37,371 bases of DNA from Elioraea tepidiphila DSM 17972 (lineage in GTDB: Bacteria; Pseudomonadota; Alphaproteobacteria; Acetobacterales; Acetobacteraceae). Both the position numbers and the translations under genes were made by a program. Where the stretch lies: NCBI RefSeq assembly GCF_000378465.1, contig NZ_KB899942.1:1-37371 (forward strand). Direction: 5' to 3'. This document shows, piece by piece, positions 1-6,732 of the stretch. How positions within the stretch are numbered: position 1 is the first letter of the stretch; each line of letters begins with the position of its first letter. Below the pieces are notes generated by a model. The model was not told where the DNA came from, did not search any database, and was given only the letters and a program-made list of their open reading frames with translations.

Positions 1-320
1 CTACGAGGCGCTGATGGCGGCGCGCGACAGCGACCCCGCCATCATGCTCGCCGACAAGGGCTATGACAGCGACCCGATCCGGCGGGACCTTGCGCGACCG
101 TGGCGCCGTGCCGGAGATCCCCACCAAGCGCAACCGGCACGTCCAGCACAGCGTCAGCCGCCCGCTCTATGCGCTGCGCAGCCGCATCGAGTGCTTCATC
201 AACCGCCTGAAGAACAGCCGCCGCGTCGCCACCCGCTACGACAAGACCGCGGACAGCTTCCTCGGCTTCGTAACACTCGCCTCCATCCGACTGTGGATCA
301 GGTTTGTCCACGCGGCCTAG
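1..320 (+). pseudogene. IS5-type transposase, 3' remnant with frameshift
   Basis: This is the C-terminal part of an IS5-family (IS427-like) DDE transposase, cut by the left window edge. Two reading frames together give the family's usual tail: the DKGYDSDPIRRDL block in the first frame, then a block with PTKRNRH, SRIECFINRLKNSRRVATRYDK and SIRLWIRF in the second. The frame changes at the double T of positions 90-91, and removing one T restores a continuous frame, so a one-base insertion is the simplest explanation. The stop TAG lies at 318-320, where the IS630-type element has inserted. The gene is very probably inactive. No terminal inverted repeat of this older element can be placed with confidence. 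Confidence 0.8.
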
Positions 321-332
321 AGCATTTTCGGG

Positions 333-938
333 TTACTCGAACGCATAGCCTGAGTACTCGAGGTAGTTGCGGCATTCGTCTGGCGGGAACCGGTCGAGCA
401 ACTCGCCGATGGTGGCCCACAGCGCTTCTTGTGTGCGGGCAGCGGCTTTGCGGAGCAGGGCCTTGAGCTTGGCAAAGGCCTGTTCGATCGGGTTTAGGTC
501 GGGGCTGTAGGGCGGGAGGTAGAGCAGGCTTGCGCCCCGAGACCGGATCGCCGCCTCGATGCCGGCGACCTTGTGGGCGCCGAGATTGTCCATGACCACC
601 ACGTCGCCCTTCGAGAGTTCGGGCGCGAGGAACTGCTCGACATAAGCGCGGAAGGCGGGACCCGTCATCGGGCCATCCAGCACCAGCGGCGCGACGAGGC
701 CGGTGCTGCGCAGCCCGGCCACGAGGGTGGTGGTGCGCCAGTGGCCGTGCGGCGCCGCATCGACCAAGCGCTCGCCCCTCGGGCCCCAGCCGTAGCGGCG
801 AGCCATGTTGGTGGCGGCACCGGTTTCATCGAGGAACACGAAGCGCTCGGGCTCCATGAAGCGCTGCCACACCCGCCACTGGGAGCGGTGGGTGGCGACA
901 TCCGGCCGGTCCTGCTCAGCGGCCCGAAGGGCTTTTTT
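333..938 (-). CDS. IS630-type transposase, catalytic part (orfB)
   Basis: This frame carries the IS630 DDE superendonuclease domain: FVFLDETGA with the first Asp, [11 protein letters not shown] with the second, and [19 protein letters not shown] with the C-terminal acidic residue (DDE_3 type). All three catalytic positions are present. The frame is open well upstream, to 1088, but homology begins only at the A run ([14 protein letters not shown]), so it has no start of its own. It must be reached by +1/-2 frameshifting or by transcript slippage on the seven A, or it is a broken single gene. The stop TAA is at 333-335, 13 bases inside the left end of the element. Confidence 0.8.
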   Translation of the reverse strand, partial: KKALRAAEQDRPDVATHRSQWRVWQRFMEPERFVFLDETGAATNMARRYGWGPRGERLVDAAPHGHWRTTTLVAGLRSTGLVAPLVLDGPMTGPAFRAYVEQFLAPELSKGDVVVMDNLGAHKVAGIEAAIRSRGASLLYLPPYSPDLNPIEQAFAKLKALLRKAAARTQEALWATIGELLDRFPPDECRNYLEYSGYAFE

Positions 939-1284
939 TGTGTGACAGGCCGAGCCTGCGCAGCGTGGCCCAGATCGTCGACAGCGCACCCACCTCGATG
1001 CCGCGCTGGCGCAGCGCGTCCCGAAGCTCGGCCAGCGTGATGCCGCGCTTGCCTGAGGTGAGTTCGCGCAACAAGGCTTCATGTCCATCCAGCAGCGGCT
1101 TGCGGTAGCCGCCGATCCGGGCTGGAGCGGCGCTGCCTGTCTGCCTCACCCGCTGCATCAGCTTGATCGCGGCCGAGGCGCTGACCTCGAACCGCCGCGC
1201 TGCCTCCCGCGCCGAACTGCCAGCCTCCACCGCGCGAACCAGGCGCCGGCGCAAATCAGGCGACAAGGGTGCCGTCATCTCCAA
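916..1284 (-). CDS. IS630-type transposase, N-terminal part (orfA)
   Basis: This 122-residue frame begins with the helix-turn-helix DNA-binding region of IS630-type transposases ([30 protein letters not shown], then a second HTH around residues 75-110 with [14 protein letters not shown]). It ends soon after [10 protein letters not shown] because the frame leaves the coding register at seven consecutive A (minus strand; T run at 933-939). With six A the frame would run on directly into the catalytic part at 333-938. It should bind the element's terminal repeats. Alone it lacks the DDE catalytic core. The start is the ATG at 1284, just inside the right end of the element. Confidence 0.8.
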   Translation of the reverse strand: MEMTAPLSPDLRRRLVRAVEAGSSAREAARRFEVSASAAIKLMQRVRQTGSAAPARIGGYRKPLLDGHEALLRELTSGKRGITLAELRDALRQRGIEVGALSTIWATLRRLGLSHKKSPSGR

Positions 1285-1349
1285 CCTCGCTGCTTCATCA
1301 ACAGCGTCGAATCAGATCACCCGAATCCATGCAAGACGAAAATGCTCTA

Positions 1350-1779
1350 GCTAAGCGCGGAGCTAGGATGGGGTGATGTACGAGCGTCGGAGCCGTCTGA
1401 GCCGTCCGGCGTGACCTCGATTGTCAAATCTGGCGCCGGCTACCCCGCGCAGTTGCGGTAGAATTCCAGTGTGATCAGCACCTGCTCGTCGGCCTTGTCG
1501 GCGCGCGAGGCGTGGCGAAGCGCTCGCCGACCCACGAACAAGATCTTAGATCAGGCGGACAGGGTGACGAGCAGCGGGGGGGAAGGATTGGAGAAGGAGT
1601 GGGAACAGGGGTGGGGATGCAATCAAAGGAGAGCATAAGCCTCCTCATGGGGACAATCAGCACGAGAGGGGGGGGATGAAAGTGGGCGCTGCGCCGACTG
1701 CGCTTCCTCCACTGCAGCGTAGCACGCGTCCTCTGCTGCTCCACGTTTTCCTGACCTTCGGGATCGGCGGATCGCTCAG
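1350..1779. other. stretch without an intact gene
   Basis: No intact gene is seen here. Positions about 1400-1585 resemble the start region of the beta-helix gene at 3446-4375 and are listed separately. From 1586 to about 1740 the sequence is purine-rich on the plus strand (runs of GGGG and GGAG), with short frames that resemble nothing recognised. It reads as debris between the IS cluster and the methyltransferase remnant. Confidence 0.6.
1400..1585 (-). pseudogene. decayed copy of the beta-helix protein's N-terminus
   Basis: Side-by-side reading shows this stretch is a degenerate copy of about 4147-4345, the 5' part of the beta-helix gene. Shared blocks include the identical GCGCAGTTGCGGTAGA at 1447-1462 (matching 4197-4212), the CGTGGCGAAGCG block near 1511-1522 (matching 4271-4282), and a weaker match through the signal-peptide region (GAGCAGCGGGG near 1570). 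Indels and substitutions destroy the frame, and the rest of the gene is missing. It would have encoded roughly residues 10-75 of a paralogue. The similarity was judged by eye and needs an alignment. Confidence 0.7.
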
Positions 1780-2007
1780 GTGAACACCCAAGGCTTCCAG
1801 AACCGGCTGCGCCATTCCGACTACCGCGCCCTGCTGGAAGCGGCAGGCTTCCGGATCCTGCGCGCCGAAGGTACGCCCGACCCGCAATGCTTGGCCGATC
1901 TGGGCACGCTGCCGCTTGCCCGCCGCTCCCGCGACAAGCCGGCCGAGGATCTCGCGATCCTCACCTTGCTGTTCGTCGCCATAAAGCCCGGCCCGGCCGC
2001 GGCCTGA
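1780..2007 (+). pseudogene. SAM-dependent methyltransferase, C-terminal remnant
   Basis: The frame reads like the last 75 residues of a class I SAM-dependent methyltransferase found in sugar clusters: the FQNRLRHSDYRALLEAAGF block resembles the family's 'N-R-L-x-x-S-D-Y-x-x-L-x-x-A-G-F' region, followed by DLGTLPLA and a closing LTLLFVAIKP strand. The similarity may extend a few codons upstream of the GTG at 1780 (RIAQ), but the SAM-binding Rossmann part with its glycine motif is absent. The frame is open only for this tail. It is most likely a deletion remnant and without activity. Identification rests on the tail alone. Confidence 0.55.
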
Positions 2008-2086
2008 GCGCGTTGGCGATGCCTTCACCCTCTTTCTGGTAGACCGTGTCCCGTCATCCTCCCGAACAGCTCCGGCCCTTCCGCCC

Positions 2087-2329
2087 ATGAGACAGGTCTG
2101 CCTAGTCGGCGCCGGCTACATCGCCGGGGTGCATGCCGAAGCCCTGCGCGCCATCCCCTCGGTCCGCTTCGCCGCGGCCTTCGGCACCGCCGCCCATACC
2201 TCGGCCGAGAAGGTCCTCGCCGCCGGCGCGATCGGGGCGACGCATGTGCTGGTGCCGCCCGACCTGCAGTGCGGCGACAGCCGCACTGCAGCCGTCGTCG
2301 CCCGCGCGATCGCCGTGCACGCGCGATGA
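2087..2329 (+). pseudogene. Gfo/Idh/MocA oxidoreductase, internally deleted remnant
   Basis: The first 25 residues are a clear NAD(P)-binding start (VCLVGAGYIAGVHAEALRAI), and ATHVLVPPDL matches the later strand where Gfo/Idh/MocA enzymes continue with 'H-x-x-x-A'. Between and after these, large parts are missing: the frame is only 80 residues against the usual 330-380, and the EKP catalytic lysine region is gone. The deletions kept the reading frame, so a short product could still be made. Its TGA stop overlaps the ATG of the following glycosyltransferase (ATGA at 2326-2329), a relic of translational coupling. A sugar dehydrogenase role for the ancestor is inferred from context. Confidence 0.6.
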
Positions 2330-3423
2330 GCGCGGCGCCGCCGCTGCTGCTGAGCGTCTTCGCCACCTTCGCCGTGGGCGGGGCGCAGGTCCGCTTCGCC
2401 ACCCTCGCCAATGCCCTCGGCCCAGCCTTCCGCCACGCGATCGTGGCGATGAATGGCGACACCGCCTGTGCCGCGAGGCTCGATCCGTCGCTGGACGTCA
2501 GCTTTCCCGCCGTGCCGGTGCGCAAGGGCAGCCTGGGCGCGAATGTGCGGAGCTTCCGCCGCACGCTCACCACGCTGCGCCCCGCCGTGCTGCTGACCCA
2601 CAACTGGGGCTCGATCGAGTGGGCGATCGCGAATGCCCTGCCGGTCGTGCCGCAGGTGCATGTCGAGGATGGCTTCGGGCCGGAGGAGCGCGCGCGGCAG
2701 ATTCCGCGCCGGATCTGGCTGCGCCGGCTCTTCCTGCGCCGCTGCACCGTGATCGTGCCCTCGCAGACCCTGCTCCGGATCGCGCGCGAGGTCTGGCGCC
2801 TGCCCGCGGCGCGGCTGCGCTACGTGCCAAACGGCATCGACCTCGCCCGCCTCGCCGCCGCCGCGCCGCTGCGTCCGCCGGGCGAGGGGCCGGTGATCGG
2901 CACCGTGGCCGCGCTGCGCGCCGAGAAGGCGCTCGGCCGCCTGCTGCGCGCCTTCGCCCGGCTGCCCGCCGATCCGCCGGCGCGGCTGGTGATCGTCGGC
3001 GAGGGGCCCGAGCGGCCGGGGCTGGAGGCGCTCGCCGCCGAGCTCGGCCTTGCCGGCCGCGTCCTGTTCACCGGCCATGTCGAGGACCCGGCCGGCTGGT
3101 ACCGGGGCTTCGACCTGTTCGCGCTCTCCTCCGACACCGAGCAGATGCCGCTCTCGGTGCTGGAGGCGATGGCGGCGGGGCTCGCGGTGGCGGCGACCGA
3201 TGTCGGCGATGTGCGCGCGATGCTGGCGCCGGCGAACGCGCCGCATGTGGTGGCGAAGGACGAGGCCGCGCTCGCCGGCGCGCTCGCCGCCCTGCTCGCC
3301 GATCCGGCCTCGCGCGCGGCGATCGGCGCGGCCAACCGGGAGAAGGCCGCGCGGGACTACGCGCGCGAGACGATGATCGAGGCCTGGCGCGCGATCCTGA
3401 CCCAGGCGGCGGCGCGGGGCTGA
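2326..3423 (+). CDS. GT4-family glycosyltransferase
   Basis: A 365-residue retaining GT-B glycosyltransferase of family 4. The N-terminal Rossmann half has the glycine loop in FATFAVGGAQVRFATLANAL. The C-terminal half has YVPNGIDL, then LVIVGEGPERPGLEAL and the nucleotide-sugar-binding SSDTEQMPLSVLEAMAAG with the two glutamates seven residues apart. It resembles the GT4 enzymes often found beside XrtA-type clusters (stp2-like), which is a family-level match only. It should act at the inner face of the cytoplasmic membrane, adding a sugar to the lipid-linked repeat unit. The start at 2326 is chosen because it lies in an ATGA overlap with the preceding remnant and removes an arginine-rich N-terminus. 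It converges on the beta-helix gene with a 22-base gap. Confidence 0.88.
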   Translation: MSAAPPLLLSVFATFAVGGAQVRFATLANALGPAFRHAIVAMNGDTACAARLDPSLDVSFPAVPVRKGSLGANVRSFRRTLTTLRPAVLLTHNWGSIEWAIANALPVVPQVHVEDGFGPEERARQIPRRIWLRRLFLRRCTVIVPSQTLLRIAREVWRLPAARLRYVPNGIDLARLAAAAPLRPPGEGPVIGTVAALRAEKALGRLLRAFARLPADPPARLVIVGEGPERPGLEALAAELGLAGRVLFTGHVEDPAGWYRGFDLFALSSDTEQMPLSVLEAMAAGLAVAATDVGDVRAMLAPANAPHVVAKDEAALAGALAALLADPASRAAIGAANREKAARDYARETMIEAWRAILTQAAARG

Positions 3424-3445
3424 TGCCGCGCGCGCGACAAGCCCG

Positions 3446-4375
3446 TCAGCGCACCTCGCCCGGGCCCGCCAGCACCGTCACCGGGCCGTGGATCGTGTTG
3501 CCCTCCAACAGCACCGGCGTCGTGGTGCGGTTCTCGACGAAATTGGTGCCGCGCGGCATCAGGTTCTCGAACCGGTTGCCGATCACGCGCAGGCTGGTGG
3601 TGGGGTGGCGCACCCCTTCGGCGCCGAGCATCACCGCCGCGGTCGGGTTGCCGTGGTCGGGCCCCTTGCGCAGCGTGGTGTTGCGCAGCAGCAGGTTGCC
3701 GCCGTTCGGGATGTCCACGAGATAGCTCGCCCGGTTGCCCGGCGTGTCCAGGATCTCGCTGTCGACGATCTCGGTGGCGAGCGCGCGCGACTTCACGTGG
3801 TGGCAGATCCGCGTGGCCTCGAAGCGGGTGCGCAGGATCGAGACGAGCGCCCAGTCATTCGCATAGACCGCGTGCGCGCAGAGATGGATCAGCGCGCCAT
3901 TGCCCACGAACACGCTGTCCTCGATGCGCAGGCGCGCCGTGCGCATGTTCACCGCCGTCAGGATGCCGTTCTGGTTGTCCTCGAAGCGCGAGCGCCGGAT
4001 GGTGAGATCGCCGCCCTCGGCGCGGATGCCGGCGGCATTGCCGCCCTCGAAGGCGGCGCCGCGGAAGGTGAGTCCGATCACCGTGACGCGCGGCGCGGCG
4101 ATCACGAACAGCGCCTTCTGCGCGCAGATCGGCCCGGTGATCACGACCTCGCCGCCCGGCGCTGCCTCGATCGTCACATCCGGCGCCGTCCAGACCGCGC
4201 AGTTGCGGTAGACCCCCGGCGCGATCACCACCCGGTCGCCGGCCTTGGCGGCGCGCGCGGCCGCGCCCGGCGTGGCGAAGCGTTCGCCGGGGCCGACGCG
4301 CAGGGTCTCGGACCAGGCCGGCGGAGCAAGCAGCGGGGCGGCGAGCAGCAGGGCGGCGAGCAGGGCGTGGCGCAT
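3446..4375 (-). CDS. exported right-handed beta-helix protein
   Basis: The 309-residue product begins with a standard signal peptide (MRHALLAALLLAAPLLAPPAWS, probable cleavage after AWS). Mature sequence starts with ERFATPGAAARAAKAGDRVVIAPGVY, the usual opening of parallel beta-helix proteins, followed by about nine coils in which Asn, Gly, Val and Ile recur (VTIEAAPGGEVVITG, LTIRRSRFEDNQNGI, LRIEDSVFVGNG and so on). Such folds include polysaccharide lyases, hydrolases and C5-epimerases, but no catalytic signature can be assigned. It probably works on the polymer in the periplasm or outside. The start at 4375 is backed by GGAGAGG about 7 bases upstream. A decayed second copy of its 5' part lies at 1400-1585. 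Confidence 0.82.
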   Translation of the reverse strand: MRHALLAALLLAAPLLAPPAWSETLRVGPGERFATPGAAARAAKAGDRVVIAPGVYRNCAVWTAPDVTIEAAPGGEVVITGPICAQKALFVIAAPRVTVIGLTFRGAAFEGGNAAGIRAEGGDLTIRRSRFEDNQNGILTAVNMRTARLRIEDSVFVGNGALIHLCAHAVYANDWALVSILRTRFEATRICHHVKSRALATEIVDSEILDTPGNRASYLVDIPNGGNLLLRNTTLRKGPDHGNPTAAVMLGAEGVRHPTTSLRVIGNRFENLMPRGTNFVENRTTTPVLLEGNTIHGPVTVLAGPGEVR

Positions 4376-4481
4376 CACGCGGTCCTCTCCGGCAGGGGCG
4401 TGGCCGCGCACCATGCCGTCCCGACCGTCATGCGGTCCAGGCCGGCCATCTTGCGGGCGGGGCGGAAGCCGGGTGCAGTCC

Positions 4482-4529
4482 GCCCGCCGGCGCAGCCGGC
4501 AGTCCCGTGCCCGCCGGCGCAGCCGGCAG
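4482..4529. repeat. perfect 21-bp direct repeat
   Basis: Two identical 21-bp copies at 4482-4502 and 4509-4529 are separated by TCCCGT (27-base period). Each contains GCCGGC-GCA-GCCGGC, which could fold on itself. They lie between the divergent beta-helix gene and the SMR gene, just before the SMR ribosome-binding site. The role is unknown. Confidence 0.85.
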
Positions 4530-4553
4530 CCCCATGCGCGCCGGAGCCCCCCG

Positions 4554-4928
4554 ATGAGCCTGCCCGTCCTCGTCACCATCCTCGTCTCGGTCCTGCTGTC
4601 GGCCCTGGCGCAGATCGCGCTGAAGGCCGGGATGTCGCGCCCGGAGATCGCCCAGGCGATCGCCGAGGGCGCGCCCGCGACGATCGCGGCGAGCATCGCC
4701 ACCCAGCCCTTCGTCATCCTTGGCCTCGCCGCCTACGGGCTCGGCGCGGTGGTGTGGCTGTTCGTGCTGTCGCGGATCGACGTCTCGCTCGCCTACCCGT
4801 TCGTCAGCCTCGGCATCGTCGTCACCATGCTGCTCGGCATGCTGGTGTTCGGCGAGGTGATCACGGCGATGCGCGCCGCCGGCGCGGCCTTCATCATCGT
4901 CGGCATCGTCATGCTGGCCTGGAGCTGA
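4554..4928 (+). CDS. SMR/EamA-type small membrane transporter
   Basis: A 124-residue protein with four predicted membrane helices (about 3-21, 46-66, 71-91 and 98-121), the size and layout of the small multidrug resistance / ArnE-ArnF group. Typical elements include SALAQIALKAG in helix 1 with the family's buried polar position and DVSLAYPFVSLGIVV in helix 3-4. In polysaccharide loci these proteins are generally lipid-linked sugar flippases rather than drug pumps. That role is inferred here from the flanking GT-C transferase and the HAD-UbiA fusion. The ATG at 4554 has GGAG seven bases upstream. Its TGA stop forms the first three bases of an intergenic repeat element. Confidence 0.85.
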   Translation: MSLPVLVTILVSVLLSALAQIALKAGMSRPEIAQAIAEGAPATIAASIATQPFVILGLAAYGLGAVVWLFVLSRIDVSLAYPFVSLGIVVTMLLGMLVFGEVITAMRAAGAAFIIVGIVMLAWS

Positions 4929-5004
4929 TACCCGACGCACAACGGCTTGACCTTTGTACGTCGGGTATCGCGCGCAGGGTTGGTGTGGCGGCTGCGCGCC
5001 AGGA
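4926..5004. repeat. intergenic palindromic repeat, copy 1
   Basis: The element opens with TGATACC, the TGA being the stop of the SMR gene. An 11-bp perfect stem (4927-4937 with 4959-4969) continues inward with four more pairs after one mismatch. A core of about 34 bases follows, bounded by an 8-bp inverted repeat (4970-4977 with 4992-4999). The core matches, in opposite orientation, the core of the larger copy at 12271-12401. It lies between convergent genes and probably also stops transcription in both directions, although no T-run follows. Confidence 0.85.
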
Positions 5005-5017
5005 ATGAGGGCGCAGC

Positions 5018-6679
5018 TCAGCGCCCACCGACCTGCCCCTCGACGCTGCGGCCGATGATCGGCAGCTCGATCGTCAGCGCGCGCCCGGTCGGCCGCACCT
5101 CGCCGCGCGCGCGGTAGATGCGGAGCTCGCGATCCTCCACCCGGATGTTCGCGCGCAGCGGAATGCGCGCCACCTCCTCGTAGCCTTCGCCTTCGAGCAC
5201 GCGCTGCAGCCGCGCCATCTGTTCGAGGTCGGTCCAGAAATCCGGCTGCGCCACCACCACGCCGACCCCGAGCTCGGCGAGCTTCGTCGCGATCTCCGCC
5301 TCGGTGTAGTCGGCCTGGGCGACGCCGAGCTCGCGCCGCACCGCGATCCTGAGCAGCAGCTTGTCGGCGCGCAGCGTGTAGAGATCGGGCCGGCCCGTCA
5401 CCGTGCGCATGTTGAAGACGAAGGCGCCGTCGCGCGTGCCCGAGAACAGCACGGCCGTGCCCGGCGGCGCGAGGGCGGCGGCGCGCAGCGCGGCCTCGCG
5501 GTAGCCCGCGACCTGCGGCACCGATACGGCCGCGAAGGTGACGCCGGCGAAGACGAGCGCGACCCCGAGCGGCAGGGCTATGCGCAGCGGCGCGGCAGAG
5601 AGGCCGCGGGCGGCGAAGGCGAGCCCGGCGGCCGCCCAGAGCGCGATCGGCACGAGCAGGATCACGCCGTGCCGCGCCTCCTTCAGCTCGACGAAGGAGA
5701 GTGCCAGATAGGCGAAGACGAACCACAGCACCGGCAGCAGCCGCTCGGCCGTGCTCCCACTGTCGCGCCGCAGCGCTGCGGCGAGGCCGAGCAGGGCGAG
5801 CGGCAGCGGCAGGATGCCGGTCATCTCCGGCAGCCGCGCGGCGTACCAGAGCCAGCCGGCGAGGGTGGCGCGCGAGGCGGCGGTGTCCGGGATGCCGGCG
5901 ACCGATTGCAGGTTCGCCTGGCCGAACAGCACCTGCAGCCCGATCAGCGGCACGAGCCCGAGCACGGCGAGCGCAAGCGCGATCCAGGTGACGCGGCTCG
6001 CGAGCAGCGCGCGGCCGCGCGCGAGCAGCAGGAACAGCCCGAGCGCCGGCATCACGAAAGCCATGTTCAGCTTGGTGTAGAGTGTGGCGAGGGCGAAACC
6101 GACCGCCAGCAGCAGCGAGACCGCTCGGCCGTCGCGCGCGTGGCGGACCGTGAACAGCGCCGTCCAGACCAGATAGGCGAGGCCCGGGATCTCCAGCATC
6201 ACCTGCCGGCCCCACAGCAGGATCTCGGGCATCCCCAGCAGCAGCACCGCGGCGGCGAGCGCGCTCCAGCGATCGAGCCAGAGCCGCGCGAGCAGCCAGG
6301 TGCCGAGGCCGAGCAGCGGCAGATGCAGCGCGATCACCGCCTGGGCGACGGCGTGGCTGTCGCCGAAGACGAGGAAGAACGGCGCGCTCAGCACATAGAG
6401 CAGCGGCGGGTAGAACAGGATCGTCAGCGCCGGGTAGCGCAGATAGTACTGCTCGGCGAAGCCGATCGGGTCGCGGATCGGTGCGGCCAGCACGAAATCC
6501 TTGAGGAAGATGCCGTTGAGCGCGTGCCGCGGCGCATCGCTCCACCAGAACGCGCCGTCGCGCGGCGAGGTCACGAAGAACAGCGCCGCCAGTGCTAGGA
6601 TGAGCGCGAGTCCGGGCAGGAGCTCCCGCACGCCCGGCGCGGCGAAAGGCATCGGCGGGGTGGTCGCACGCCCGTCCAT
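5018..6679 (-). CDS. ArnT/GT39-like membrane glycosyltransferase (GT-C)
   Basis: A 553-residue integral membrane protein with roughly ten or more hydrophobic segments and a soluble C-terminal part. The first large periplasmic loop has SDAPRHALNGIFLKDF, in the place where GT-C/ArnT-like enzymes keep the metal-binding or catalytic acidic residue, and YYLRYPALTILFYPPLL follows as in dolichyl-phosphate-mannose-type transferases. Such enzymes take a sugar from a polyprenyl-phosphate donor on the periplasmic side. The C-terminal region (about 380-553, with FSGTRDGAFVFNMR and VVVAQPDFW) looks like a small alpha/beta domain. The start at 6679 is chosen for AAGGAG six bases upstream. The frame is open further to 6763. 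It is divergent from the HAD-UbiA gene. Confidence 0.8.
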   Translation of the reverse strand: MDGRATTPPMPFAAPGVRELLPGLALILALAALFFVTSPRDGAFWWSDAPRHALNGIFLKDFVLAAPIRDPIGFAEQYYLRYPALTILFYPPLLYVLSAPFFLVFGDSHAVAQAVIALHLPLLGLGTWLLARLWLDRWSALAAAVLLLGMPEILLWGRQVMLEIPGLAYLVWTALFTVRHARDGRAVSLLLAVGFALATLYTKLNMAFVMPALGLFLLLARGRALLASRVTWIALALAVLGLVPLIGLQVLFGQANLQSVAGIPDTAASRATLAGWLWYAARLPEMTGILPLPLALLGLAAALRRDSGSTAERLLPVLWFVFAYLALSFVELKEARHGVILLVPIALWAAAGLAFAARGLSAAPLRIALPLGVALVFAGVTFAAVSVPQVAGYREAALRAAALAPPGTAVLFSGTRDGAFVFNMRTVTGRPDLYTLRADKLLLRIAVRRELGVAQADYTEAEIATKLAELGVGVVVAQPDFWTDLEQMARLQRVLEGEGYEEVARIPLRANIRVEDRELRIYRARGEVRPTGRALTIELPIIGRSVEGQVGGR

Positions 6680-6732
6680 CGGCAACTCCTTCACCATTCT
6701 GGGGCTAAGGCTTACCCCGAGTAGCCAATCGG

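Larger units (their letters stand above)
320..1347 (-). mobile_element. IS630-family insertion sequence (1028 bp)
   Basis: The ends carry an 11-bp perfect inverted repeat, GAGCATTTTCG at 320-330 and its complement at 1337-1347, followed by weaker similarity inward. The element is flanked by TA at 318-319 and 1348-1349, the target duplication expected for IS630/Tc1-type elements. It carries two minus-strand frames that together make one IS630 transposase. Its length fits the family. It sits exactly in the TAG stop codon of the IS5-type remnant, and the sequence beyond it (from 1350) would have continued that gene's downstream flank. The transposase frame is broken at a run of seven A residues, so the copy may be dead or may rely on slippage. 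Confidence 0.9.

Noticed and set aside
2133-3725. A 530-codon frame overlapping the GT4 gene
   Set aside because: Arg/Ala/Pro-rich alternative frame of a clear glycosyltransferase gene.
4428-6545. A 705-codon minus-strand frame over the GT-C gene and the SMR gene
   Set aside because: Another frame of the GT-C gene joined to antisense of the SMR gene; no protein features.
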